The position numbers were made by a program, and so were the translations under genes. DNA of 64,000 bases from Borborobacter arsenicus (GTDB taxonomy: Bacteria; Pseudomonadota; Alphaproteobacteria; Rhizobiales; Rhizobiaceae), in contig NZ_RKST01000006.1 of assembly GCF_003934165.1 (NCBI RefSeq), forward strand, positions 1-64,000. The letters run 5' to 3'. Within the stretch, counting starts at the first letter, position 1, and each line of letters begins with the position of its first letter. The notes beneath the pieces were generated by a model. That model was not told the origin of the DNA. It searched no databases and saw only the letters and a program-made list of their open reading frames with translations. Shown in pieces: positions 43,466 through 53,740 of the stretch.

Positions 43466-44704
43466 ATGAAGATCGCCAAGGCATATTTCGTCAGCGCCGA
43501 CCATAATTTCGTCTATGGCCTCGTCGCGGTCGCCATATCGATCTTCGTCTTTGCCTATTCCACGCGCTTCGGCCCGGTTTCCATTCTCGCCTATTACGCG
43601 TTGTGGCTGCCGCTGGTGCTGGTCGATTACCGTCACGTTCTCGGCAATTACGCGCGCTTTTCCTGGATCATCGCCTTCGGCCTGCTTGCCGTCCTGTCGC
43701 TGTTTTGGTCGGATGCGCCCGGCGTCAGCGCGCGCGCCGGCGTGCAATACATGTCCCACATCGTCTGCGCCCTGATTGCGGCGCGCATAATCAATATCAG
43801 AACCATGACGCTCGGCGGGCTCGCCGGCATCTGCCTGGTCGTGCTCTATTCGCTCGTCTTCGGTGAATATCACTATGATCCGATCGACGGCGAATACAGC
43901 TTCGTGGGCGCCTTCGCCTCCAAGAACCAGCTCGGCTTCTTCTCCTCGCTCGGCATCTATTTCGCCTTTGCCTGCATCTTCATCCTGCGCGAGCGCGGTT
44001 TCTGGTGCCTGCTTGGCCTCGCCTGCGCCGGCCTTTGCGGCTACGCCCTGATCGCCTCCCAATCGGCAACCTCCATCATCGCGGTCGCGGCAACGCTTGC
44101 CGTCATGGTCGTGCTCGGCGTCATGTTCCTGTTTGCGCCACGCACCCGCAAGGCGTTGCTGCTGACGGCGCTATTGCTCGGCCTCGGCCTCGCTTTGGTC
44201 GGCCTCAATCTCGGCGGGCTGGATATTTTGCTCGGCGCCTTCGGCAAGGACGCCACGCTGACCGGGCGCACCTATCTGTGGTCCGAGGGGATTGCGGCTG
44301 CCGGACAGGCGCCGTTCTTCGGCGTCGGCTACCAGGCCTATTGGGTCCAGGGGTTCTCCGAAGCCGAGCGGCTGTGGGAGGAATTCTATATCGGCACGCG
44401 CAGCGGCTTCCATTTCCACAACACCTATATCGAGGTGCTGGTGGAACTCGGTTTTGCCGGTCTTGCCTTGCTGTGCCTCATTATCATCCGGGTAACCGCC
44501 GGCCACCTGATGCGCGTACTGGACGATCACACCGACCGCGCCGCCCATGTCTTGTTCGGCATCGCGCTGATGCTCCTGGTGCGCTCCTTCTTCGAGGTCG
44601 ATGTCATCACGCCCTATGTGGTCGGCTCCTTCCTGCTCTATTACGCCGCCGGCCTGCTTGCGGTGCGCCGGCCACAGCCGGGCCTGATGACCGGCGCCGC
44701 CTGA
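43466..44704 (+). CDS. exoQ: EPS polymerase ExoQ (Wzy-like)
   Basis: 412 residues with about 11 membrane helices and the O-antigen ligase/polymerase (Wzy_C) region TLTGRTYLWSEGIAAAG and a periplasmic loop with FHFHNTYIEVLVELGF, in which R and H residues are conserved in the family. It joins repeat units into polymer. Third gene of exoYFQ; in S. meliloti exoZ and exoB follow, but here a LacI-type regulator follows instead. Confidence 0.9.
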   Translation: MKIAKAYFVSADHNFVYGLVAVAISIFVFAYSTRFGPVSILAYYALWLPLVLVDYRHVLGNYARFSWIIAFGLLAVLSLFWSDAPGVSARAGVQYMSHIVCALIAARIINIRTMTLGGLAGICLVVLYSLVFGEYHYDPIDGEYSFVGAFASKNQLGFFSSLGIYFAFACIFILRERGFWCLLGLACAGLCGYALIASQSATSIIAVAATLAVMVVLGVMFLFAPRTRKALLLTALLLGLGLALVGLNLGGLDILLGAFGKDATLTGRTYLWSEGIAAAGQAPFFGVGYQAYWVQGFSEAERLWEEFYIGTRSGFHFHNTYIEVLVELGFAGLALLCLIIIRVTAGHLMRVLDDHTDRAAHVLFGIALMLLVRSFFEVDVITPYVVGSFLLYYAAGLLAVRRPQPGLMTGAA

Positions 44705-44717
44705 CCTCAGTTTCTGC

Positions 44718-44731
44718 TTTACGTACCTCAA
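44718..44731. promoter_or_regulatory. Operator-like site before the LacI-type gene
   Basis: TTTACGTACCTCAA, which reads TTGAGGTACGTAAA on the minus strand. It matches the site at 45808-45821 in 13 of 14 positions and is an imperfect palindrome centred on GTAC, as LacI-family operators are. It is 36 bases before the regulator's start codon. Confidence 0.6.
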
Positions 44732-44767
44732 AATCACCGCTAGGGTTGGCGCCTGGGAGGAATTCGA

Positions 44768-45793
44768 GTGCGTCCGACAGTTCACGATGTGGCCAGCGAG
44801 GCCGGCGTCAGCCTGGCCACCGTCGACCGGGTGCTGAACAAGCGCGCCGGCGTGCGCTCGGCGACCGTAGCCCGTGTCGAGGCCGCCATCGCCAGGCTCG
44901 GCTTCGTACGCGACATCTCGGCCGCCAATCTCGCCAAGCAGCGCGTCTACCACCTCGCCTTCATCATCCCCGAGGGGCCGAACGCCTTCATGCGCGGCCT
45001 CGAACATGAGCTGGAACAGCTCAAGCTGCGCTCGGCGCTCGACCGCACCGAAATCCGCATCCTCAAGGTTCCTCCTTTCGACAGCGCCGCCCTCGCGTCG
45101 GCTCTGGAGAGCCTGGACACGAGCGTCGTTTCCGGCGTCGCGCTGGTCGCCACCGAATCGGCGGCCACCCGCGAGGCGCTGGCACGGCTGTGGCAGGCCA
45201 ATATCCCGATCGTGACGCTGGTGTCCGACATGCCCGGTTCGCGCCGCGATCACTATGTCGGTATCGACAATGTCGCCGCCGGCCATACGGCGGCGCGCCT
45301 CATCGGCCGCTTCGTCGGGCCGCGGCCCGGCAGAATAGCGCTGGTCGCCGGCTCGATGCTGGTGCGCGACCATGTCGAGCGCCGCATGGGCTTCGACCAG
45401 GTGATAAGGGCCGAGTTTCCCAATCTGCATTGCCTGCCGGTGCTGGAGGGCCGCGACGATGCCGCCATTACCGGCAAGGTGCTTGCCGAATGCCTCGCCG
45501 CCGCGCCCGGTGTCGTCGCGCTCTACAGCATCGGCGCGGGCAATCGCGGCGTCATCGAGGTCTTGTCGGGCACTCCGGCCTATCGTGACATCGTCGTCGT
45601 CGCCCATGAACTCACCGACCATTCGCGAAAAGCCCTGCGTGACGGGCTGTTCGATGCCGTCATCAACCAGGATGCCGGCCACGAAATCCGCAGCGCGATA
45701 AGGCTCCTGAAGGCCCGCATCGACGGTACCGACATCATCGACGGGCAGGAGAATATCCGCATCGAAATCTATCTTCGGGACAATCTGCCATGA
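44768..45793 (+). CDS. LacI-family sugar-responsive regulator
   Basis: 341 residues, GTG start after GGGAGGAATTCGA. N-terminal helix-turn-helix HDVASEAGVSLATVDRVLNK (residues 5-24), then the periplasmic-binding-like effector domain (LAFIIPEGPNAFMRGLE, VGIDNVAAGHTAARL, GRIALVAGS). Probably senses the sugar imported by the downstream ABC system and controls itself and xylA through the near-identical sites at 44718 and 45808. Belongs to the LacI subgroup with D-R-V-L in place of S-R-V-L at the recognition helix. Confidence 0.88.
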   Translation: MRPTVHDVASEAGVSLATVDRVLNKRAGVRSATVARVEAAIARLGFVRDISAANLAKQRVYHLAFIIPEGPNAFMRGLEHELEQLKLRSALDRTEIRILKVPPFDSAALASALESLDTSVVSGVALVATESAATREALARLWQANIPIVTLVSDMPGSRRDHYVGIDNVAAGHTAARLIGRFVGPRPGRIALVAGSMLVRDHVERRMGFDQVIRAEFPNLHCLPVLEGRDDAAITGKVLAECLAAAPGVVALYSIGAGNRGVIEVLSGTPAYRDIVVVAHELTDHSRKALRDGLFDAVINQDAGHEIRSAIRLLKARIDGTDIIDGQENIRIEIYLRDNLP

Positions 45794-45807
45794 TCGGTCG
45801 GCCTGTC

Positions 45808-45821
45808 TTGAGGTACGTGAA
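45808..45821. promoter_or_regulatory. Operator-like site before xylA
   Basis: TTGAGGTACGTGAA lies 51 bases before the xylA start and in the opposite orientation to its 13/14 match at 44718. Both sites are in the only two non-coding gaps of this gene group, which fits control by the LacI-type regulator encoded between them. Confidence 0.6.
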
Positions 45822-45872
45822 CGAAGCGTGTCGGCCTGCCGGCTGCACATGCCTGGCTAGGGATTGCGCAAA

Positions 45873-47198
45873 ATGAGCACCGGCTTCTTCGGCAATATCG
45901 CCCCGGTTACATATGAAGGCCTCGGCAGCACCAATCCGCTTGCCTACCGCCATTACGATCCCGACGAAATCGTGCTCGGCAAGCGCATGGAGGACCATCT
46001 GCGCTTCGCCGTCGCCTATTGGCACTCCTTCACCTGGCCCGGCGGCGATCCCTTCGGCGGCCAGACCTTCGAGCGGCCATGGTTTGCCGGACCGGGTGTT
46101 GTCGAGACCATGGACGATGCACGGCTCAAGGCCGATGTCGCCTTCGAGATGTTTACGCTGCTCGGCGCCCCCTATTTCTGCTTCCACGATGCCGATGTGC
46201 GGCCCGAAGGCGCGACCTTCGCCGAAAGTGCGGCGCGGCTTGACGAAATCGCCGATTATTTCGCCGTCAAGATGAACGAGACCGGCGTCAGGCTGCTGTG
46301 GGGCACGGCCAATCTGTTTTCCAACCGCCGCTATATGGCGGGTGCCGCCACCAATCCCGATCCGGACGTCTTTGCCTATGCCGCCGCGACCGTGAAGCAT
46401 TGCATGGACGTGACCCAGCGGCTTGGCGGCGAGAACTATGTGCTGTGGGGCGGGCGCGAGGGCTATGAGACGCTGCTCAACACCGACATGGGCCACGAAC
46501 TCGACCAGCTCGGCCGTTTCCTCAGCCTCGTGGTCGACTACAAGCACCGGATCGGCTTCAAGGGCACCATATTGATCGAGCCGAAGCCGCAGGAGCCGAC
46601 CAAGCATCAATATGACTATGACGTCGCCACCGTCTTCGGCTTCCTGAAGAAATACGGGCTGGAAAAGGAAGTGAAGGTCAATATCGAGCAGGGCCACGCC
46701 ATCCTTGCCGGCCATTCCTTCGAGCATGAGCTGGCACTGGCCAATGCGCTCGGCATTTTCGGTTCCATCGACATGAACCGCAACGACTACCAGTCGGGCT
46801 GGGACACCGACCAGTTTCCCAACAATGTGCCGGAAATGGCACTCGCCTATTACCAGATTCTCTCGGGCGGCGGCTTTGCCACCGGCGGCACCAATTTCGA
46901 CGCCAAGCTGCGCCGCCAGTCGCTCGATCCGGAAGACCTGTTGATCGCCCATATTGGCGGCATGGATTGCTGCGCGCGCGGCCTGAGGGCGGCAGCGAAA
47001 ATGATCGAGGACAAGGCGCTGAGCGACCCGCTCGCCAAGCGCTATGCCGGCTGGCAGGCGGCCGAGGCGCAGGCCATGCTGTCGGGCAAGCGCAGCCTGG
47101 AAGACATCGCCGCGCGCGTGGTGAATGAGGGCATCGAGCCGCAGCCGCGCTCGGGCCGGCAGGAATATCTGGAAAATATCGTCAACCGCTACGTCTGA
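45873..47198 (+). CDS. xylA: Xylose isomerase
   Basis: 441 residues from the ATG at 45873; an in-frame TTG 9 bases earlier is less likely. Typical XylA stretches: [24 protein letters not shown] (metal/substrate site), [56 protein letters not shown] and [20 protein letters not shown], with the metal-binding E, H and D residues in place. It converts D-xylose to D-xylulose and accepts related aldoses. No xylulokinase gene (xylB) is in the group, so the true substrate may be another aldose or xylB is elsewhere. Confidence 0.93.
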   Translation: MSTGFFGNIAPVTYEGLGSTNPLAYRHYDPDEIVLGKRMEDHLRFAVAYWHSFTWPGGDPFGGQTFERPWFAGPGVVETMDDARLKADVAFEMFTLLGAPYFCFHDADVRPEGATFAESAARLDEIADYFAVKMNETGVRLLWGTANLFSNRRYMAGAATNPDPDVFAYAAATVKHCMDVTQRLGGENYVLWGGREGYETLLNTDMGHELDQLGRFLSLVVDYKHRIGFKGTILIEPKPQEPTKHQYDYDVATVFGFLKKYGLEKEVKVNIEQGHAILAGHSFEHELALANALGIFGSIDMNRNDYQSGWDTDQFPNNVPEMALAYYQILSGGGFATGGTNFDAKLRRQSLDPEDLLIAHIGGMDCCARGLRAAAKMIEDKALSDPLAKRYAGWQAAEAQAMLSGKRSLEDIAARVVNEGIEPQPRSGRQEYLENIVNRYV

Positions 47199-47227
47199 GG
47201 GCCGGCAGGAAATCGGGAGGAAGTCAC

Positions 47228-48289
47228 ATGAAGACGATCAAGGGTCCGGCGATTTTCCTGGCGCAGTTTGCCGGCGATGCGGCCCCGTTCAACTCGTTCG
47301 CTGCAATCTGCGAATGGGCGGCCGCGCTCGGCTACAAGGGCGTGCAGATCCCGACCTGGGATGCCCGCCTGTTCGATCTCAAGAAGGCCTCCGATTCCAA
47401 AGCCTATTGCGACGAGATCAAGGGCATCGCCGCCAGCCACGGGCTGGAGATCACCGAGCTTTCCACCCACCTGCAAGGGCAGCTTGTGGCCGTCCACCCC
47501 GCTTATGATGCGGCCTTCGACGGCTTTGCCGCACCGGAAGTGCGCGGCGATCCGGCCGCCCGCACCGAATGGGCGAAGGATCAGGTCCGGCGCGCGCTCA
47601 GGGCGTCAAAGCATCTTGGCCTGAAAGCCCATGCCACCTTCTCGGGCGCTCTCGCCTGGCCCTATGTCTATCCCTGGCCGCAGCGCCCGGCCGGGCTGGT
47701 GGAAGCCGCCTTCGACGAATTGGCCAGGCGCTGGACGCCGCTGCTCGACTATGCCGAGGAAAACGGCGTCGATGTCTGCTACGAAATCCATCCCGGCGAG
47801 GACCTGCATGACGGCGTCAGCTACGAGATGTTCCTGGAGCGGGTGAAGAACCACCGCCGCGCGAACCTGCTCTACGATCCCTCGCATTTCGTGCTGCAGC
47901 AGCTCGATTATCTCGACTACATCGACATCTATCACGAGCGCATCAAGGCCTTCCACGTCAAGGATGCCGAGTTCAACCCGACCGGCCGGCAGGGCGTCTA
48001 TGGCGGTTTCCAGAGTTGGGTGAACCGCGCCGGCCGCTTCCGCTCGCTGGGCGACGGGCAGGTTGATTTCGGCGCCATATTCTCCAAACTGACCGCCTAT
48101 GATTTCGACAGCTGGGCCGTGCTGGAATGGGAATGCGCGCTCAAGCATCCGGAGGACGGCGCGCGCGAAGGTGCCGAATTCATCAGGCATCACATCATCC
48201 GCGTCACCGAGCACGCCTTTGACGATTTCGCCGGCGCCGGCACCGACGACGCGGCAAACCGCAAGATGCTCGGCCTGGACAGGAGCTGA
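47228..48289 (+). CDS. Sugar phosphate isomerase/epimerase (TIM barrel)
   Basis: 353 residues of the xylose-isomerase-like TIM barrel family (AP endonuclease 2 fold). Metal and substrate residues are likely in VCYEIHPGEDLHDG, LLYDPSHFVLQQLDY, FHVKDAEF and VLEWECALKH. Related enzymes isomerise or epimerise keto sugars or inosose-type compounds. The gene is between xylA and a Gfo/Idh/MocA dehydrogenase, a trio common in oxidative sugar or inositol catabolism. The exact substrate is unknown. Confidence 0.85.
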   Translation: MKTIKGPAIFLAQFAGDAAPFNSFAAICEWAAALGYKGVQIPTWDARLFDLKKASDSKAYCDEIKGIAASHGLEITELSTHLQGQLVAVHPAYDAAFDGFAAPEVRGDPAARTEWAKDQVRRALRASKHLGLKAHATFSGALAWPYVYPWPQRPAGLVEAAFDELARRWTPLLDYAEENGVDVCYEIHPGEDLHDGVSYEMFLERVKNHRRANLLYDPSHFVLQQLDYLDYIDIYHERIKAFHVKDAEFNPTGRQGVYGGFQSWVNRAGRFRSLGDGQVDFGAIFSKLTAYDFDSWAVLEWECALKHPEDGAREGAEFIRHHIIRVTEHAFDDFAGAGTDDAANRKMLGLDRS

Positions 48290-48291
48290 CC

Positions 48292-49463
48292 ATGGCGATC
48301 GAAGGTAGCAAACAGCAAGCGCAAGGCGGCCGCATCAGGCTCGGCATGGTCGGCGGCGGCCATGGCGCCTTCATCGGCGCGGTACACCGCATCGCCGCCC
48401 GCATCGACGACCAGTTCGAACTGGTGGCAGGCGCGCTTTCATCCGATCCGGCGCGGGCGAATGCCTCCGCCGCCGAGATCGGCATTGCGCCCGACCGCTC
48501 CTACGGCTCTTATGAAGAGATGGCGAAGGAAGAAGCCGCCCGCCCGGACGGCATCGAGGCGGTGTCGATCGTGACGCCCAACCATGTCCATGCGCCGGCC
48601 GCACGCGCCTTCCTCGAAGCCGGCATCCATGTCATCTGCGACAAGCCTATGACCACCACGGTCAAGGAGGCCGAGGAACTCGTAGCCCTGGTGGAAAAGA
48701 CCGGCAAACTCTTCGTGCTCACCCATAATTACACCGGCTATCCGATGATCAGGCAGGCGCGCGCCATGGTGGCGGCCGGCGAGCTTGGCGACATAAGGCT
48801 GGTTCAAGCCGAATATCCGCAGGACTGGCTGACCGAGCGCGCCGAGCTTGCCGGCTCGAAGCAGGCCGAATGGCGCACCGATCCCAAGCGCTCGGGTGCC
48901 GGCGGCTCCATCGGCGACATCGGCACCCATGCCTATAATCTCGCCGCCTTCGTCTCCGGGCTGGAGACGCAGGAGCTGCTGGCGCAGCTCACCACCTTCG
49001 TGCCCGGCCGCTTGCTCGACGACGACGTGCAGATCCTGCTGCGCTACAAGGGCGGGGCGCGCGGCATGCTGTGGGCCAGCCAGGTCGCGGTCGGCAATGA
49101 GAACGGGCTGAAGCTGCGCGTCTACGGCACCAAGGGCGGGCTGGAGTGGACGCAGGCCGACCCGAACTATCTCTGGTTCACCCGCTTCGGCGAACCCAAG
49201 CAATTGCTCACCCGCGCCGGGGCTGGGGCCTGGCCGCAGGCCGCCCGCGTCTCCCGCATACCGAGCGGCCACCCCGAAGGTTATCTGGAGGGCTTCGCCA
49301 CCATCTATGCCGAGGCCGCGCGCGCCATAAGGGCCGCACGCACCGGCGCCGAGCCCGAGGAAGGTACGCTCTATCCCACCGTGCGAGACGGGCTTGCCGG
49401 CATGCGCTTCATCGAAGCCGCCGTCTCCTCGTCCAGCGCCGACAATATATGGATCAAGCTTGC

Positions 49464-49467
<4 letters not shown>
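48292..49467 (+). CDS. Gfo/Idh/MocA-family NAD(P)-dependent sugar dehydrogenase
   Basis: 391 residues. Rossmann start RLGMVGGGHGAFIGAVHRIA, then VSIVTPNHVHAPAARAFLEA and CDKPMTTTVKEAEELV, which holds the E-K-P-type motif (here DKP) with the catalytic lysine. GSIGDIGTHAYNLAAF holds the D...H pair of the family. It oxidises a sugar or cyclitol hydroxyl with NAD(P). Begins 2 bases after the previous stop; its own stop overlaps the ABC ATPase start by 4 bases. Confidence 0.9.
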
Positions 49468-50999
<1,532 letters not shown>

Positions 51000-51009
51000 C
51001 GGAGCGAGC

Positions 51010-52014
51010 ATGACCGATATTGCAGCAACGAACGAGAAAGTCCGGAAGTCCTGGAAAGACATCGACCTCAGGGCGGTCGCCCCCTTTGTGGCGCTCGCTT
51101 TGCTTCTGGTGCTCGGGGCATTCGCCAACCCCAATTTCCTCAGCATCGACAATCTGCTCAACGTGGCGACCCGCAGCGCCTTCATCGCCATCATCGCGGT
51201 CGGCGCGACCTTCGTCATCGCCGCTGGCGGCCTCGACCTTTCGGTCGGCTCCATGGTCGCCTTCGTCGCCAGCCTCGCCATATTGTTCATGAACAGCGGT
51301 GCCATCGCCGATTCATCGATCATGCTCGCCACCGCGCTCGGCCTGACGATCGCCATGGGGGCGGCCTGCGGGCTTGCCAACGGTCTCATCACCACCGCCT
51401 GGCGCATAGAACCCTTTATCGCCACGCTCGGCACCATGGGCATCTATCGCGGCCTCACCACATGGCTGTCGCAGGGCGGCGCCATCACGCTGCGCGAACC
51501 CGAAATCCAGACGCTCTACCGGCCGGCCTATTTCGGCTCGGTGCTGGGCGTCCCGGTGCCGATCATCGCCATCCTCGTCACTGCGGCGATCGGCGCCTTC
51601 GTCCTGCATCGCACGCGCTATGGCCGCCATGTGCTGGCGGTCGGCTCCAACGAAGACGTGGCGCGCTATTCCGGCATCCCGGTCGAGCGCGTGCGCACCA
51701 TCACCTATATCATCCAGGGCCTGTGCGTGGCGGTGGCCTGCCTGCTCTATATCCCGCGTCTCGGCTCCACCTCGGCCACCACTGGGCTGATGTGGGAGTT
51801 GCAGGCAATCACCGCCGTCGTCATCGGCGGCACAGCGCTGCGGGGAGGTGTGGGCCGCATCTGGGGCACGGTCTGCGGCGCCTTCATCCTCGAGATCGTC
51901 GGCAACATCATGCTGCTGTCCAACTTCATCAGCGAATATCTGATCGTCGCCATCCAGGGCGCGATCATCATCATCGCGATGCTCGTCCAACGTTCATTGG
52001 TACGGAAATCGTGA
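51010..52014 (+). CDS. Sugar ABC transporter permease (RbsC type)
   Basis: 334 residues with 8-10 membrane helices, BPD_transp_2 family. VIAAGGLDLSVGSMVAFVASL and the cytoplasmic loop VGSNEDVARYSGIPVERVR are hallmark motifs of ribose/xylose-type permeases. Follows the ATPase gene by 10 bases. Confidence 0.92.
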   Translation: MTDIAATNEKVRKSWKDIDLRAVAPFVALALLLVLGAFANPNFLSIDNLLNVATRSAFIAIIAVGATFVIAAGGLDLSVGSMVAFVASLAILFMNSGAIADSSIMLATALGLTIAMGAACGLANGLITTAWRIEPFIATLGTMGIYRGLTTWLSQGGAITLREPEIQTLYRPAYFGSVLGVPVPIIAILVTAAIGAFVLHRTRYGRHVLAVGSNEDVARYSGIPVERVRTITYIIQGLCVAVACLLYIPRLGSTSATTGLMWELQAITAVVIGGTALRGGVGRIWGTVCGAFILEIVGNIMLLSNFISEYLIVAIQGAIIIIAMLVQRSLVRKS

Positions 52015-52078
52015 ATGGCCGGATCGTCGGGTCGCCGGCCCCCTGTTTCAATTGACCTAAAGCTCGTGGGAGGAAAAT

Positions 52079-53029
52079 ATGCGTAAGCGAATATTGGGCT
52101 TGGCCGCTGTCGCCATGGCGGCGTTGATGGGCGTGTCTTACGCCCAAGACAAGAAAGTGACCATCGGTGTGTCAATCCCCGCCGCCGACCATGGTTGGAC
52201 CGCCGGTGTGGTGTACCACGCCGAGCGTACGGCCAAGCTCTTGATGGAAGAGCACCCCGGCCTCAACGTCATCGTCAAGACCTCGCCCGATCCGGCCTCG
52301 CAGGCCAATGCGCTGCAGGACCTGGCGATCCAGGGCATCGACGCGCTCGTCATCCTGCCATCCGATCCCGACCCGCTGGTCAACGCCATCAAGGAGGTCA
52401 AGGACAAGGGCACCTTCGTCACGCTGGTCGACCGTGCCCCATCCAACAATGACAATTCCGTGCGTGATCTCTATGTCGCCGGCAACAACCCGGCACTCGG
52501 CGCGGTCGCCGGCCAGTATATCAAGGACAACACGCCCGACGCCGAAGTGGTGGTGATCCGCGGTCTGCCGATCCCCATCGACCAGCAGCGCCAGGACGGT
52601 TTCGACAAGGCCATCGAAGGCTCGAATGTGAAGGTGCTGGAAAAGCAGTTCGGCAACTGGAACCGCGACGACGCCTTCAAGGTCATGCAGGACTATCTGA
52701 CCAAATATCCCAAGATCGACGTGGTCTGGTGCCAGGATGACGACATGGCCGTCGGCGTGCTGCAGGCGATCGAGCAGGCCAAGCGCACCGACATCCAATA
52801 TGTCATCGCCGGCGCCGGCTCCAAGGACATGATCAAGAAGGTCATGGACGGCGACAAGCTCATCCCGGTCGATGTGCTCTATCCGCCGGCAATGGTCGGC
52901 ACGGCGATGGAACTCACCGCCGCCGGCTTCTACGACCAGGTTCCGGTGCGCGGCGAATATATCCTCGACGCCACCCTGATCACCAAGGACAATGCGGAAA
53001 GCTTCTACTTCCCGGATTCGCCCTTCTGA
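52079..53029 (+). CDS. Periplasmic sugar-binding protein of the ABC transporter
   Basis: 316 residues with a signal peptide (MRKRILGLAAVAMAALMGVS, cleavage after YAQ). Type-1 periplasmic-binding fold like ribose- or xylose-binding proteins: VTIGVSIPAADHGWTAGVVY, IDALVILPSDPDPLVNAI, LVDRAPSN and QDDDMAVGVLQAI. It has a strong ribosome site (GGGAGGAAAAT), as expected for the most abundant part of the importer. Last gene of the sugar operon; a terminator follows. Confidence 0.92.
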   Translation: MRKRILGLAAVAMAALMGVSYAQDKKVTIGVSIPAADHGWTAGVVYHAERTAKLLMEEHPGLNVIVKTSPDPASQANALQDLAIQGIDALVILPSDPDPLVNAIKEVKDKGTFVTLVDRAPSNNDNSVRDLYVAGNNPALGAVAGQYIKDNTPDAEVVVIRGLPIPIDQQRQDGFDKAIEGSNVKVLEKQFGNWNRDDAFKVMQDYLTKYPKIDVVWCQDDDMAVGVLQAIEQAKRTDIQYVIAGAGSKDMIKKVMDGDKLIPVDVLYPPAMVGTAMELTAAGFYDQVPVRGEYILDATLITKDNAESFYFPDSPF

Positions 53030-53051
53030 TCTCCTTGCCAACTGACACGGG

Positions 53052-53081
53052 AGGCCGCCTTATCCGGGCGGCCTTTTTCTT
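53052..53081 (+). terminator. Rho-independent terminator of the sugar operon
   Basis: GGCCGCC and GGCGGCC pair over a 7-base loop and are followed by TTTTTCTTT. It lies just after the binding-protein gene and directly before the convergent btaB stop codon. Confidence 0.88.
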
Positions 53082-53738
53082 TCAGGCGGCACGCCGGATG
53101 ACCGAAATCCAGGCAAAGCCGCGATAGAGCCGCCTTTCCTCGACTGTCGCGCCATGGCTGCCGGCAATCCCGGCGCTGACCTCGAACAGATCGTTGCGCG
53201 GCGTCACGTGATACCAGCCGAGCCATGTGTAGAGCGCTGCCCTGAACCAGCCGGGCAACTCGCGCTGGTCGCCGAAATCGACGATGTGCAGCTCGCCGCC
53301 CGGCGCCAGATGCGCGACGGCCTCGCGCATAACGGCCTGCCAGCCGGGGATCATCGACACCGCATAGGAAATGAAGATCCGGTCGAAAGTCTCGCGGCCG
53401 AACACCTTCACCGGGTCGAAGCGGGAGGCGTCGGCGCGCGCCAGCCTTATGCGCTTCTCAAGCCCCGCGGCAGCAACCGATTTTCCGGCCGTCGCCAGCA
53501 TTTCCTGCGAGATGTCGATGCCGTGGAAATTCGCCTGCTCATAGCGTCGCGCCGCCTTGACCAGATTGCGGCCGGTGCCGCAGCCGATCTCCAGCACGCT
53601 GCCATTTGCCGGCGGCCTAAGCCCCGCAATCATCGGGTCGCGGCCAAGCAGATAATAGCGCCGCGTCGCGTCATAGACATGGCGCTGGTGCCTGTAGACG
53701 CGATCCATCAACCCGCCATGATCGAGCTCAACCGCCAT
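53082..53738 (-). CDS. btaB: Betaine-lipid N-methyltransferase BtaB
   Basis: 218 residues from the ATG at 53738; the longer frame to 53945 lies inside btaA in another phase. Class I SAM-dependent fold: SVLEIGCGTGRNLV (motif I), FHGIDISQEML, RADASRF, and the late LHIVDFGDQRELPGWF, which is characteristic of BtaB. It methylates diacylglyceryl-homoserine three times to give the betaine lipid DGTS. Starts 2 bases after the btaA stop, so the two are co-translated. Confidence 0.88.
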   Translation of the reverse strand: MAVELDHGGLMDRVYRHQRHVYDATRRYYLLGRDPMIAGLRPPANGSVLEIGCGTGRNLVKAARRYEQANFHGIDISQEMLATAGKSVAAAGLEKRIRLARADASRFDPVKVFGRETFDRIFISYAVSMIPGWQAVMREAVAHLAPGGELHIVDFGDQRELPGWFRAALYTWLGWYHVTPRNDLFEVSAGIAGSHGATVEERRLYRGFAWISVIRRAA

Positions 53739-53740
53739 CC

